Shown: piece by piece, positions 53,376-62,457 of the stretch
Position numbering within the stretch: the first letter of the stretch is position 1
Layout of the letters: every line of letters starts with the position of its first letter
DNA from: Deinococcus ficus
GTDB taxonomy: Bacteria > Deinococcota > Deinococci > Deinococcales > Deinococcaceae
Assembly: GCF_003444775.1 (NCBI RefSeq)
Contig: NZ_CP021082.1
Coordinates: 578,682-642,681, forward strand
Length of the DNA: 64,000 bases
Direction: 5' to 3'
Notes under the pieces: generated by a model
Told to the model about the DNA's origin: nothing
Database searches by the model: none
The model's input: the letters and a program-made list of their open reading frames with translations, nothing else
Position numbers and translations under genes: made by a program

Positions 53376-54317
53376 GTGAAGCTCGTACTCCTCCTCGCCT
53401 GCAGCCTGACCACGGCGGCCACCGCTGCCACCTACCCGCTCACCATCAATCACTTCAGCGGCGAAACCACGCTCCGCAAACCACCTGCGCGCACCGTGGC
53501 CCTCGGCCCCCACGCGCTGGACCTGCTGCTGTCCCTCGGCGTTCAGCCGGTTGGCTACGGCGAGGCCGCACAACTGAGTGTGAACAACTACGGCAGCCCC
53601 ATCCGGCAGATCCGGTACCTGGGCAGCCGGGTCAAGGGCACCCCCGTGAACGTCGGGGACCGCTTCAAACCCAACCTGGAAGTCGTCGCCAGCCTGAAGC
53701 CCGACCTGATCGTGGGGGAGAACTACGCCAGCGACTCGTACACGGCCCTGAACAAGATCGCCCCCACCGTCCTGCTGCACGGCATTCACAGCGGCGACTG
53801 GCAGAAGAACATCGTCACCCTCGCCCAGGCCCTGAACCGGGAAGGGCAGGCCAAAGCGGTCATCGCGCGCCACGCCCGCATCCTTGCCGGTGCCCGCACG
53901 GCCATCCCCGCACAACTGCGCGGCAAGAAGGCCTTGGTCGTCTGGAACGCGGGCGGAGCCAGCCGGAACCTCTACACCATCCTCGGGCCGAAGGACTGGA
54001 CCGGCGGATTCTTCGAAAACCTAGGCTTCAAGCTCGAACTCCCTGCCCGGCGGGACACCACCCTGACCGACGGCTACGCCCAGATCAGCAGCGAAGCCCT
54101 CAGCTCCCTGAACCCGGATGCCGTTTTCGTGATCGCCAGCAGCAAAAACACCGTTGCACAGGCCGCCCGGGACTGGAAGGCCAACGCCCTGGCCCAGACC
54201 CTGCGGGCCAGCCGGCAGGGCCACGTGTACTTCCTGGACGTTCAGCTGTTCAGCCGGATTCGCGGGCCCATCGCCGAGGAGCTGATGGTGCAAGAACTCC
54301 TGCGCCAGCTGCGGTGA
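53376..54317 (+). CDS. ABC transporter substrate-binding protein, iron-siderophore type
   Basis: 313 residues from GTG 53376 (12 bases upstream an ATG would overlap the -10 box). Signal peptide KLVLLLACSLTTAATAATYP. The fold is the helical-backbone class III binding protein: PARTVALGPHALDLLLSLGV, LEVVASLKPDLIVGENYASD, then the second lobe with KKALVVWNAGG and ALSSLNPDAVFVIASSKN. These bind ferric siderophores, haem or cobalamin; the Fur-like box favours iron. No permease or ATPase gene lies in the window, so the partners are elsewhere. Confidence 0.85.
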   Translation: MKLVLLLACSLTTAATAATYPLTINHFSGETTLRKPPARTVALGPHALDLLLSLGVQPVGYGEAAQLSVNNYGSPIRQIRYLGSRVKGTPVNVGDRFKPNLEVVASLKPDLIVGENYASDSYTALNKIAPTVLLHGIHSGDWQKNIVTLAQALNREGQAKAVIARHARILAGARTAIPAQLRGKKALVVWNAGGASRNLYTILGPKDWTGGFFENLGFKLELPARRDTTLTDGYAQISSEALSSLNPDAVFVIASSKNTVAQAARDWKANALAQTLRASRQGHVYFLDVQLFSRIRGPIAEELMVQELLRQLR

Positions 54318-54414
54318 CGAAGCTTCACCCCGCACTGCACCCGTAACGTCCGTTTCAGCCTCGACAAGATCACCGGCCGTGCAGGCCGCACGGCTCAGGC
54401 CGGGTAACGCCGCG

Positions 54415-54735
54415 TCAGCGCCACTCGAAGCCGTAGGTCTGGTACCAGTCTCCAGCGGCACAGATCGCGGACGAGCGGTACGTGCCGCCGTTGTTACGCC
54501 AGACGCCATCCACGTGGCCAAACCGGTTCGCGACGCCGTTGTCGTAGCACTTCACGAAGAAGCGGTACTGCGAGAGTGGAGCGTCCCGGCTGCACCAGCC
54601 CGACTCATTGGGCACCACCTTGCACAGACCCGAGGCCGCGGACTGTTGACCGCAAGGGGCAAGGAGCGTGCCGAGAACCAGGGAAACGCAAGGAGAAAGG
54701 CAAGGAGCGTTCAGGAGCGAGGCCGTCGCCGTCAT
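54415..54735 (-). CDS. Small exported cysteine-containing protein
   Basis: 106 residues. The N-terminus (LSPCVSLVLGTLLAPCGQQ) is hydrophobic and ends in a lipobox-like LAPC, so a lipoprotein is possible. The mature part has further cysteines in GLCKVV, GWCSRD, VKCYD and AICAAGDW and is rich in Trp, Tyr and Gly. No family recognised. The ribosome site (AGGTG) is weak. It stands alone, convergent with the iron-type binding protein. Confidence 0.6.
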   Translation of the reverse strand: MTATASLLNAPCLSPCVSLVLGTLLAPCGQQSAASGLCKVVPNESGWCSRDAPLSQYRFFVKCYDNGVANRFGHVDGVWRNNGGTYRSSAICAAGDWYQTYGFEWR

Positions 54736-54867
54736 GCACCTGAGCCCGGCCTTCCACCGAAAAACTCCAGAAAGGGATGTGTGAACCGGTTGACATCGGA
54801 CGGCCCTGGCAATCCTGCGCAGCCCCCTGAGGCGCTGTGACGTGGGGACTCGCCCGCTCGCCTGTCG

Positions 54868-54999
54868 CTACCGACCCTGCAGCATCAAGCCGATCAAGAG
54901 GGAGGCGTCGAGGCACAGGAGCAGGACGGACAGCCGCGTCACCCACTGCTCCGGGGTGACCCGCTTCTTCCGCCCTCTACGTCGCCGCTTCCTTCCCAC
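54868..54999 (-). CDS. Small basic membrane protein, 43 residues
   Basis: A short frame starting at GTG 54999 with a very basic N-terminus (MGRKRRRRGRKKRVTPEQWV) followed by one hydrophobic helix (LSVLLLCLDASLLIGLMLQG). A -10-like TAGGGT (55009-55014) lies 9 nt upstream. The positive-inside pattern suggests a single-pass inner-membrane protein with a cytosolic nucleic-acid-like tail. No family is known to me; coding is inferred from composition. Confidence 0.45.
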   Translation of the reverse strand: MGRKRRRRGRKKRVTPEQWVTRLSVLLLCLDASLLIGLMLQGR

Positions 55000-55111
55000 A
55001 GGCCCGAAACCCTAACACAGCCGCTTCATGGGGAACCTGGCGCCGCTGTTCTCGCACCCGCTCATTGGCACGCACACCCGCCCTCCCGTGGCGTGCACAG
55101 GGAGCAGCGAC

Positions 55112-55807
55112 ATGAACAGTCAACCGGCACCGTTCGGACGTTGGGGCGGCCTCGCCGCCACTGTGGTAGGCCTTCTTTTCATTTTGGTTCAGGCCATTCA
55201 CCCCGCTGAGACCCTCGCCGCGGTCACCACTTCCCGCTGGGCCCTCGTTCACGCCCTCACGATGGTGATGCCGCTGTTCGGGTTGCTGGGTCTGACGGCC
55301 CTTCACACCCGGCAAGCCGGTGCGGCCGGCTGGCCCGGCGTAACCGGGTACATCCTGCTCAGCCTCTGGCTGATTCTGGTGGCGGCCTTCACCTTCGTCG
55401 AAGCCTTCATACTGCCGCTGATCGCCGCGAGTTCACCCGGGTTCGTACAGAGCTTCCTGGGGCTCTTCAGTGGCCGGCCCGGTGAGATGGACCTCGGGGT
55501 CCTCGCGGCCGCTGGCCCGCTCTCAGGCCTGCTGTACATGCTCGGTGGCCTGCTCTTCGGCCTGGGAACGGTCCAGGCCCGCGTGCTGCCCCGGCCGGCT
55601 GGCGTGTCCCTCGCTGTCTCCGCGCTGCTGCCCGTGGTGGTTTCTGTGCTGCCACACGCTATGCAACGCGTTGCGGCCGTGCCCATGGGCCTGAGCCTGG
55701 CATGGCTCGGGTACGCGCTCTGGCAGGACTGCCAGGCTGACCTGCCAGCAGTGACGTCGCTGGCCCGGCAGCCCGGTGAGGCCTCCCTGCCCGAAGCCCT
55801 CCGTTGA
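55112..55807 (+). CDS. Hypothetical six-helix membrane protein
   Basis: 231 residues from ATG 55112 with GGGAG 7 nt upstream. Six hydrophobic segments, beginning GGLAATVVGLLFILVQAIHP and LVHALTMVMPLFGLLGLTAL. A conserved-looking histidine follows each of the first two helices (IHPAE, LHTRQ). The tail is hydrophilic. No family motif recognised. Divergent from the 43-residue gene. Confidence 0.75.
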   Translation: MNSQPAPFGRWGGLAATVVGLLFILVQAIHPAETLAAVTTSRWALVHALTMVMPLFGLLGLTALHTRQAGAAGWPGVTGYILLSLWLILVAAFTFVEAFILPLIAASSPGFVQSFLGLFSGRPGEMDLGVLAAAGPLSGLLYMLGGLLFGLGTVQARVLPRPAGVSLAVSALLPVVVSVLPHAMQRVAAVPMGLSLAWLGYALWQDCQADLPAVTSLARQPGEASLPEALR

Positions 55808-56054
55808 AGACGCTGTGGCACGGGTGAGATCCGGTGCCGTGCGACCTATCGCTCCTGTATTCCAGGTCCATCGTGGGCTGGCAAACCCGGAGCGGCGTAC
55901 CCGATCGAAATTCACCTTTTGTTTCAGCCGAGGTAGAGCAGTGGTCCCTGGGTTAAGGAGGGGCTTCAGCGCAAGGAAAGCCGCAGGCCCGAATGCGTGG
56001 GTCCAGTGGGATCCCCTCCGGGATGGTGGGGCATGATGCACGAAACCTGGCAGG

Positions 56055-57083
56055 CTACCGGCCCATCGGCCGGTTCGCGGCCACGCTCATCTGTCCGGGT
56101 GCGTACAGCCGCGCCGTTTGCAGTTTCCGGATGCTTTCCTCGATGGCGTTCGTGTGGTTCACCAGGGTCCAGGCCACGCCCCGCGCGTCTTTCACCACCA
56201 CGCCCGGACCGCTGGCCGCCGGCGTCCAGGTGCCCCGGGTGACCTTCCCTCCGGCCTTCCAGAGGTAGGTGCCGTCCCCGTTGATCTTCAGCGCCTCTGA
56301 CGCTGCTGCGTATGAGAATTCCCGGTAAAGGTCCTTGCCGTCCGTGCGGGTGTTCACTGCCATCACCTCACCGAGTCGCCACTCGCCGACGAAAAAGCCA
56401 GTCCAGTACGGGCTGCGCGTGACGTGCGCCACCTCGCCCCAGGCGTAGTAGTCCTTCCAGGTGGGCTGGTCGAGCTGGGAGATCAGGTACTTCCGGTCCT
56501 GCTGGGAGCGGACCTCCTCAATGACGCCGCGGCGCCACCCCGTGGAGGTCCAGAACTGCACCAGCTCCCCGACGCGGAAGTGTGTGAACGCCGGCCAGCG
56601 GGCCTTGTCTGTCCAGGCACGCGGCGTCACGCCCCGGGCGGAGGAGGCCTTGTTCGGCGCGGCCACAGGCGCCTTCGCCGGCGCCGGGGTCTTCAGGGGC
56701 GGCACCGCCACCTTCACCGGGGCCGGTCCTGCCGCGGCCACGAGCAGCGCCACCATCTTCTTATCGCCGTAGAAGTGCGCCCAGTCCAGCGCCGTCCGGC
56801 CCGTGTCGTCCTTGATGCCCAGGTCCGCGCCCTGGTCGATCAGGAACTGCGCGATGGCGTGCTGCCCGCCTGACACGGCCCCCATCAGGGCGGTTTTGCC
56901 GCCGTAGGGAAGCTGGTAGTTGATGTCCGCTCCCATGCCGAGCCAGGTCTTGATCTCGTTCAGGTACCCGCCGGTGGCGTCGCGGTACATGCGTCCGGCC
57001 AGCTCCTGCAGCGTCTCCCCGGCGGCCAGGGCAGGGGTGGACGCGAGGGTCAGGACCACGGTCATGGTGAGGAGACGGTGCAT
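56055..57083 (-). CDS. Exported ankyrin-repeat protein
   Basis: 342 residues. Signal peptide LTMTVVLTLASTPALA, then three ankyrin repeats at about 37-120 (GYLNEIKTWLGMGADINYQL, GKTALMGAVSGGQHAIAQFL, GRTALDWAHFYGDKKMVALL). A Pro/Ala linker at about 120-150 leads to a C-terminal part of about 190 residues with paired tryptophans (FRVGELVQFWTSTGWRRGVI, YLWKAGGKVTRGTW). That part looks like Tudor/agenet-like and lipocalin-like beta pieces. A -10 box TAGCAT (57089-57094) lies 5 nt before the ATG. Function unknown; it probably acts in the periplasm. Confidence 0.8.
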   Translation of the reverse strand: MHRLLTMTVVLTLASTPALAAGETLQELAGRMYRDATGGYLNEIKTWLGMGADINYQLPYGGKTALMGAVSGGQHAIAQFLIDQGADLGIKDDTGRTALDWAHFYGDKKMVALLVAAAGPAPVKVAVPPLKTPAPAKAPVAAPNKASSARGVTPRAWTDKARWPAFTHFRVGELVQFWTSTGWRRGVIEEVRSQQDRKYLISQLDQPTWKDYYAWGEVAHVTRSPYWTGFFVGEWRLGEVMAVNTRTDGKDLYREFSYAAASEALKINGDGTYLWKAGGKVTRGTWTPAASGPGVVVKDARGVAWTLVNHTNAIEESIRKLQTARLYAPGQMSVAANRPMGR

Positions 57084-57088
57084 ACGTC

Positions 57089-57094
57089 ATGCTA
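57089..57094 (-). promoter_or_regulatory. -10 box of the ankyrin gene
   Basis: TAGCAT on the minus strand, 5 nt before ATG 57083; no Shine-Dalgarno site. Confidence 0.35.
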
Positions 57095-57256
57095 TGGGTC
57101 ACCGCTTTCACAATCATTGCAGGCGAACTGCGGCTGGCGGGGGTCACCTCAGGCCCATACCTGGGTGCGGCGCGGACGCATGCGCCTCGCTGCGTCCGGC
57201 CTGTCGGCGCGCAGCCGATTTCGTTCAGGGGGTGGCCGATGCCGAGCCCGGGCCGG

Positions 57257-58921
57257 TCACCGCTGCTCGTCGCGGGACAGGGCGTGGTCCGCTTCACGGA
57301 GCAGGCCCTCGCCGGTGGCGTCGCCTGCGCTCAGTGTGGCCACGCCGATACTCAGCTCGACCTGCGGCCCGTCCAGGTCTGCGGTCCTCACGGCGGCGCG
57401 TATTCGCTCCCGCACCACCTGCGCTCCGACGAGGTCCGTCTGCGGGAGCAGGATCGCGAACTCGTCCCCGCCCCACCGGAACACCTCCAGCGGCCCGCCC
57501 TGACCCGCGGGCCGGAAGACGACGTCGCTTTTCCTCAGCTCGCGTTGCAGGGCCGCCCCCACCCGCACGAGGGCTTCGTCGCCCGCCCGATGTCCACGCG
57601 TGCCGTTCAAGGTCCTGAAGGCCCGGATGTCCGCCAGCAGCAGCGACAGGGGGTGCCCGTGCCGCCTTGCCCGGGCCATTTCCTGCGTCAGGACTTCCAT
57701 GAACGCCCGCCGGTTGGGCAGGCCGGTCAGGGGATCTGTTCTCGAGGCGGCGTGCACCTGCGCCCGTAGGTGAGCCTCGTGCAGGAGCAGGGCGGCCTGC
57801 TGCCCGAACGATTCAGCCAGGACGATCGATTCCTGCTCGAACGCCTCGGGATCCGTCATGGAGTCCACGTTCAGGAAGCCGTACACCTCGCCCTGGTACA
57901 GGATCGGCACCCCGATGTTCGCCTGGAGCGTCTCGACGCTCGGCAAGGTGTCCTCCACGCGCACCCCGTGAAGGTCGTAGCCGGTGCCCTTCACGGACAG
58001 CAGGCCCTTGGCCATGATGCGCGGCACGCCCCGGCTCCAGGCCTCCTCGCCCAGCCCGTACCAGGTGTCCCGCATGTCGGCCATCGTGAACGTCACGCCC
58101 TGGAGTTCCATCTCGTCGAAGGTCACGCTCGCCGCGAAGCGGAAACCTCCATCCTCCCGGATCAGCAGCGACCCGCACTCCGCCCCCGGAATCGTCGCCA
58201 GCGCCCGTTCCAGCAGCGGCTGGTACGCGTCCTGCAGTTTCGCCGTCAGCAGTTCCCGGCGCAGGGCCGGCAGGCTCTGCATGTACCGGAGGGCCTGCTG
58301 ACGTTCGACCTCCAGGCCCAGTTGGTGTCCCAGGTGACTGAGCAGCGTCCGGTCCGTGCCCAGCCACTCCCGGCCCGGGGCGTCCAGCCAGAACGCCGCG
58401 CGAGGGCGGAACTTGCCGCCCAGCGGCAGCAGCACCCCGTCGGGTCGCACCTGCACGTCACCGCCCCGGATCACGCCCAGGTCCCCACGCGTGAGGGCGG
58501 GCACGTACGGTGAGCCGGCGTCCCACTCTCTGCGGCGCTGCACCGTCCCGCCCGTCACCACCAGGCCGGCCAGGCCCCCCAGCTGGTAGATGCGGCAGAG
58601 TTCCTCGGCGAACCAGGCCAGAGAAGGGTTCATCTCGTCGCGGCGGGCGAACTGTTCAGCCAGGGCGTTCACGCGCTCATGCCGGTCCACGGCGACCAGC
58701 CGGGCATGCTGCTGGTTCACCACGTGCATAAAGGCCTGCTGCTCTGCGGGCAGGTCAGCCGCCATTCGCGCGAACGGGCGCAGGAGTTCTCCCGTGTCGT
58801 CGGGGTTCAGGGTGAACGGCAGGGCCGGATCGGCGGCCAGGGCAGCCTGCAACTGGGCGCGAAAGGCGGTGACGGAGGTGACGGCGCTGAGGGCGGTGAT
58901 CAAGGCGAAGAGAGGGGGCAT
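57257..58921 (-). CDS. GAF-GGDEF diguanylate cyclase
   Basis: 554 residues from ATG 58921; GTG 58933 overlaps the GGAGG site and is unlikely. The N-terminal 220 residues are helical and unrecognised. A GAF domain follows at about 225-390 (PGAECGSLLIREDGGFRFAA, ANIGVPILYQGEVYGFLNVD). The GGDEF domain at about 395-554 has DPLTGLPNRRAF, the metal strand LLLADIRAFRTLNG, and an intact RWGGDEFAILLP. No RxxD inhibitory site is evident. It should make c-di-GMP in response to a cytosolic ligand. Divergence: the lysine of the usual FK is replaced (DIRAFR). Confidence 0.87.
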   Translation of the reverse strand: MPPLFALITALSAVTSVTAFRAQLQAALAADPALPFTLNPDDTGELLRPFARMAADLPAEQQAFMHVVNQQHARLVAVDRHERVNALAEQFARRDEMNPSLAWFAEELCRIYQLGGLAGLVVTGGTVQRRREWDAGSPYVPALTRGDLGVIRGGDVQVRPDGVLLPLGGKFRPRAAFWLDAPGREWLGTDRTLLSHLGHQLGLEVERQQALRYMQSLPALRRELLTAKLQDAYQPLLERALATIPGAECGSLLIREDGGFRFAASVTFDEMELQGVTFTMADMRDTWYGLGEEAWSRGVPRIMAKGLLSVKGTGYDLHGVRVEDTLPSVETLQANIGVPILYQGEVYGFLNVDSMTDPEAFEQESIVLAESFGQQAALLLHEAHLRAQVHAASRTDPLTGLPNRRAFMEVLTQEMARARRHGHPLSLLLADIRAFRTLNGTRGHRAGDEALVRVGAALQRELRKSDVVFRPAGQGGPLEVFRWGGDEFAILLPQTDLVGAQVVRERIRAAVRTADLDGPQVELSIGVATLSAGDATGEGLLREADHALSRDEQR

Positions 58922-59287
58922 GCGGCCGGTCACCTCCAGGGCTCCATTGGACGTAATGCCAGACTATGCAGCAGACCGGGCCAGCGCACTCGACCCTGAC
59001 GCCTCACCGCTCATCATCGCTTCATGCCCCGCCGGGGCGGCCTGCGGGAACTCGCCTTCATTCACGGGGGCGCTGCGGCATGTGTGTCCCAGGCGCCTCC
59101 CACTGCGGGTCAGCGTGCAGCATGGGAGGACCTTTCGCCCCGGCCACGTACGCTGGCCGTGGGCGGGGGGTGGACCGCACCAGGTTTGCCTGGGGAAGGG
59201 ACTGCGGGCGCATCGTTACGGAGAGCGCATGAACATAGCTTGAATGGGCCTATGCCGCCATCAACCATGGCCTCGAGGGGCGCCGAT
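58922..59287. other. Intergenic stretch, no gene seen
   Basis: Plus-strand frames here lack ribosome sites and look like out-of-frame sequence. The left edge must contain the promoter of the GAF-GGDEF gene. Confidence 0.35.
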
Positions 59288-59560
59288 TTACCGGGAGGTC
59301 CAGAGGGCGGTGGGTTGCCGACCAGCGAGATGGGCGAGTGTGACCATCACGGTGGTGACCACCTGGCCGACACCCCACACGGGCTGCTGTTTCAGGGCAA
59401 TGATCAGGGCGGCGCAGAACAGGAGACCTGCGAGGCCGGCTGGGGCGCCCCAGCCTGAGTGGGCTTGCTGGTGGCCGTGCCATGCGGCGCGGGCCAGCAG
59501 CAGGGCGGTGCCGAGCAGTCCGGTGATGATGAGCAGCCAGAGCCAGGCGGTGGGGGTCAT
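59288..59560 (-). CDS. Small membrane protein, 90 residues
   Basis: Two or three hydrophobic helices: TAWLWLLIITGLLGTALLLA at the N-terminus, then AGLAGLLFCAALIIALKQQP and GVGQVVTTVMVTLAHLAG. ATG 59560 is taken; ATG 59581 would add seven residues. Only a weak ACAGG precedes it. No family recognised. Divergent from the membrane GGDEF gene. Confidence 0.55.
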   Translation of the reverse strand: MTPTAWLWLLIITGLLGTALLLARAAWHGHQQAHSGWGAPAGLAGLLFCAALIIALKQQPVWGVGQVVTTVMVTLAHLAGRQPTALWTSR

Positions 59561-59783
59561 GGGAACCTGTGCATAGGACATAGGGAGCGGGTGGCGTGGT
59601 CGGGAAGGTCTGAGTGGGACGCGGACCACATGTATAAAAATTAACAATTCCTTAGCACACTTTTCTGACGTGTCTGGATTCCGTGGACGCCATTGGTGAT
59701 CCTGATTCACACCGCTGTTGAACTTTGCTCCGAACAGGGCCTTCACTCCACTGTGCTGTCAGGCTGAGGACAGAGCAGCTTTC

Positions 59784-59789
59784 TATGCT
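59784..59789 (+). promoter_or_regulatory. -10 box of the membrane GGDEF gene
   Basis: TATGCT ends 6 nt before ATG 59796; no Shine-Dalgarno site. Confidence 0.4.
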
Positions 59790-59795
59790 GACCTC

Positions 59796-60890
59796 ATGAG
59801 CGCAGGAGCCCACCTCAACGACCTCCTCGACAACCTCGCGCTGCTGATCGCCGGTGTCACCCTGATCACCTTCACCTACCGCCCCGGAAGTGCGCCCGAC
59901 TCGCTCGCCCGCCTCTCCGTCCGGTACGCCGCCACGGTCGCCCTCGGCCTGTACCTGATGCTCCACAGTGTCACCCTCGCCCCTGGGCTCATCTTCGATT
60001 TCCGCGCCGTCGTGATCGCCCTCGTCGCCCGCCGATACGGCGTGCTCCCCGCCCTCCTGGTCGCCCTGCCGCTGGCCGCCTACCGCCTCTTCCTCGGGGG
60101 ACCGGGGGCCGGCCCCGCCCTGCTGCAACTGGTGCTCGTGGCTGTGCTGGGCGCCTGGGGCACCGGCTGGATCCAGCTGCGAACGCCCTTCCAGGCCGAA
60201 CCTCTGACCCGGCGGCTCTGGCGCCCCGTTCCCCTGTTTGCCGGCGCGAACCTGATCTATTTCCTGGCCTTCGCCGCGGCAGGCCGCTCCTCGGTGGACG
60301 CCCTGCCCATTTACGTCGCCAGCACCCTCCTGAGTGCCCTGGGGCTGTTCGTCGCGTTCGAGGTCAAGCACAGCCGCCTGCGGACCCTGGCGCGCACCAC
60401 GCACCTCGGTTACCTGGCCGCCGTGGATCCCCTCACCGGGTGCTACAACCGCCGGCAATTCGATCAGGACCTGCCGGGCCAGGACGGGACGGGATCCCTC
60501 CTGCTGCTGGACATCGACCACTTCAAACGCGTGAACGACACGTACGGGCACGGCATGGGAGACCGGGTGCTGATCGCGCTGGGCGAGGCTCTGCAGGCGA
60601 ACGTGCGGGCCAGCGACCGGGTGTACCGCCTGGGCGGAGAGGAATTCGCCGTGCTGTTCAGTGGCCTGTACACCACCCGGATGGAGGAGGTCGCAGAACG
60701 GCTGCGGCAGGCCGTTGAAGCCCAGGTGGCGACGGCCGTGCCGCTCGCGGGCGCAGGGATCACGTTCTCCGGCGGGCTGGTGCCCGTGCAGGGCGACAGT
60801 ACTCACGTGCTCAACGCCGCCGATCAGCAACTGTACGCCGCCAAGCACGCAGGCCGGAGCCGCATCTGCGGCACCGTGAAGGCCGCCTGA
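59796..60890 (+). CDS. Membrane diguanylate cyclase (5TMR-LYT-like sensor with GGDEF)
   Basis: 364 residues. Five or six membrane helices fill the first 190 residues; APGLIFDFRAVVIALVARRY resembles the FDxR segment of 5TMR-LYT sensor domains. A short coiled linker leads to GGDEF at about 200-360, with DPLTGCYNRRQF, LLLDIDHFKRVNDTYGHGMG and the active loop YRLGGEEFAVLFS. All catalytic residues are present, so it should be active. No RxxD site is evident in the usual place. Possible link: c-di-GMP often controls Pel-like polymer synthesis, though no PelD homologue is in this window. Confidence 0.88.
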   Translation: MSAGAHLNDLLDNLALLIAGVTLITFTYRPGSAPDSLARLSVRYAATVALGLYLMLHSVTLAPGLIFDFRAVVIALVARRYGVLPALLVALPLAAYRLFLGGPGAGPALLQLVLVAVLGAWGTGWIQLRTPFQAEPLTRRLWRPVPLFAGANLIYFLAFAAAGRSSVDALPIYVASTLLSALGLFVAFEVKHSRLRTLARTTHLGYLAAVDPLTGCYNRRQFDQDLPGQDGTGSLLLLDIDHFKRVNDTYGHGMGDRVLIALGEALQANVRASDRVYRLGGEEFAVLFSGLYTTRMEEVAERLRQAVEAQVATAVPLAGAGITFSGGLVPVQGDSTHVLNAADQQLYAAKHAGRSRICGTVKAA

Positions 60891-61125
60891 CGCTGCGTCC
60901 GGGTGCGGCAGAAGGCTGACGGGACCGGCCATTCCACCGTCTGGATCCGGCGGCAGTCCGGACAAATGGCGTGATTTAGCCCTCCGCTTTAAGGTTCAGG
61001 CATCCCGCAAGTCCATGTTCATATCTGGTCAACGCAACCAGGACTTGACCTGGGTGGGTGAGATTGCATCTGGGTCAGTACCCATGGGCGGTCCCGGTCC
61101 CCTTGCCCCGCTGTTGGACTTGGCT

Positions 61126-61986
61126 TCAGCCTTCCCAGTCGGGACGCAGGGATCTGGGCCGCTTCCCGTCGATGTCCGTGAACCCGTAGTCGTCACCGAG
61201 TTCGGCCGCCACGAGCACCTGACCTGTCTTCGTGAAGACGTTCGGGTCACCGGCGAGCGCCGCGACGGCACGGCCGATGAACTGGGGCGACTCGGAGTTG
61301 GACAGGTCGAACGCGCCTTCCGGAGCCAGCATGACGCCCTCGGTCCTCACCAGGCCAGGGTAGAGACTGACGCTCGTTACACCGTGTGGCCGCAGGTGGT
61401 TGGCCATCGCCAGGGCCATCCGGTCGGTGGCATTCTTCGCCAGGAAGTAGGGAATGCCCTCGGTGTCCTGGTGACGCTGCGCAGCGAAAAACGAGATTCC
61501 GACGATCAGTCCCCGCGTCCTGAGCAGCAGCGGCGCGGCCAGCTGGCTCGTGACGTAATGGGCCCGGACGCCGGCCGCGAACATATCGTCCCAGATCGAC
61601 GTAGGCTGTTCCCAGAACGGCGAGTTCCATTTCTCACCGCGTTCATCCCAGAGGTGCAGGCCCTCATAGCCGCCCCAGACGTTGTTCACCAGTATGTCCA
61701 GCCGGCCGTGCTCCTGCTGAATGCGCTCTACCACCGCCCGCGTCTGGGCGTCGTCAGTATGGTCGCACTGCACGGGGGCGCCGTGACCGCCGAGCGCGGT
61801 CACCTCCCGGGCCGTGTCCTCAAGACTGCCTGCCAGGAAGGGCATGTGCGTCGAGCGGCCCGCGAGGGTGCGACCGGTGACGTACACCGTGGCGCCCGCC
61901 TCGCCGAGCCCGAGGGCCACGCCGCGACCGATGCCACGCGACGCGCCGGTCACGAGCGCGACCTTCCCCTGCAAAGCTGATGTCAT
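61126..61986 (-). CDS. SDR-family oxidoreductase
   Basis: 286 residues. The cofactor loop is VALVTGASRGIGRGVALGLG, followed by LDILVNNVWGG (NNxWGG variant of NNAG), a Ser in VGISFFAAQ and Tyr-Lys in GIPYFLAKNATDRMA. The WGG variant and the long loop after it recur in a DHRS1-like SDR group. A -10 box TATGCT (61992-61997) lies 5 nt before the ATG. Substrate unknown. Confidence 0.86.
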   Translation of the reverse strand: MTSALQGKVALVTGASRGIGRGVALGLGEAGATVYVTGRTLAGRSTHMPFLAGSLEDTAREVTALGGHGAPVQCDHTDDAQTRAVVERIQQEHGRLDILVNNVWGGYEGLHLWDERGEKWNSPFWEQPTSIWDDMFAAGVRAHYVTSQLAAPLLLRTRGLIVGISFFAAQRHQDTEGIPYFLAKNATDRMALAMANHLRPHGVTSVSLYPGLVRTEGVMLAPEGAFDLSNSESPQFIGRAVAALAGDPNVFTKTGQVLVAAELGDDYGFTDIDGKRPRSLRPDWEG

Positions 61987-61991
61987 GGGCC

Positions 61992-61997
61992 AGCATA
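61992..61997 (-). promoter_or_regulatory. -10 box of the SDR gene
   Basis: TATGCT on the minus strand, 5 nt before ATG 61986. Confidence 0.35.
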
Positions 61998-62157
61998 CCG
62001 GGTGACGATGGGCGGTGAAATCGCCCGCTCGTGCAGTGCCGCATGACGCTCTGCCTCCGCTGTGGAGAGCCTCCCCCTAAGCCACTCCACGGACGCGTGT
62101 GAGGGTGACCCGATATGGCGTAGATGGAGATAAGCCTCGAACATAGGAGGCGCCATC

Positions 62158-62457
62158 ATGACGAACCGAAGAATCCATACCGCCGAGTTCAAGCGAGATG
62201 CTGTACAACTCGCCCGAACCAGCGGCAACCTCGCGGGCACCGCCCGCGACCTGGGCATCAACGCCTCTTTGCTGCGGAAATGGATGAATGCCGAGCAGCA
62301 GAGGGGGGAATCCGCCTTCCCCGGTCAAGGGAAGCAGGTGTTGACCCCGGAGCAACAGGAGATTCAGCGACTCCGCAAAGAGAACGAGATTCTGCGTCAG
62401 GAGCGTGAAATCCTGAAAAAAGCAGCGGCCTTCTTTGCCAAAGAAATCACACGATGA
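62158..62457 (+). CDS. IS3-family transposase OrfA
   Basis: 99 residues. Helix-turn-helix (FKRDAVQLARTSGNLAGTAR, LGINASLLRKWMNA) and a C-terminal leucine-zipper helix (EIQRLRKENEILRQEREILK). An A6G run at 62416-62422 near the end could allow -1 slippage into the orfB frame; no stop intervenes, so a fused OrfAB is possible. The ATGA overlap with orfB (62454-62457) offers reinitiation as an alternative. Confidence 0.9.
   Translation: MTNRRIHTAEFKRDAVQLARTSGNLAGTARDLGINASLLRKWMNAEQQRGESAFPGQGKQVLTPEQQEIQRLRKENEILRQEREILKKAAAFFAKEITR

Noticed and set aside
58966..59458. Overlapping plus-strand frames between the GAF-GGDEF gene and the small membrane protein
   Set aside because: No starts with ribosome sites or -10 boxes; residue composition looks non-coding and the right part overlaps the 90-residue membrane protein in antisense.
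59652..60965. Minus-strand open frame opposite the membrane GGDEF gene
   Set aside because: Shadow frame rich in Gly, Gln, Glu and Val without domains; the plus strand has membrane helices and an intact GGEEF.
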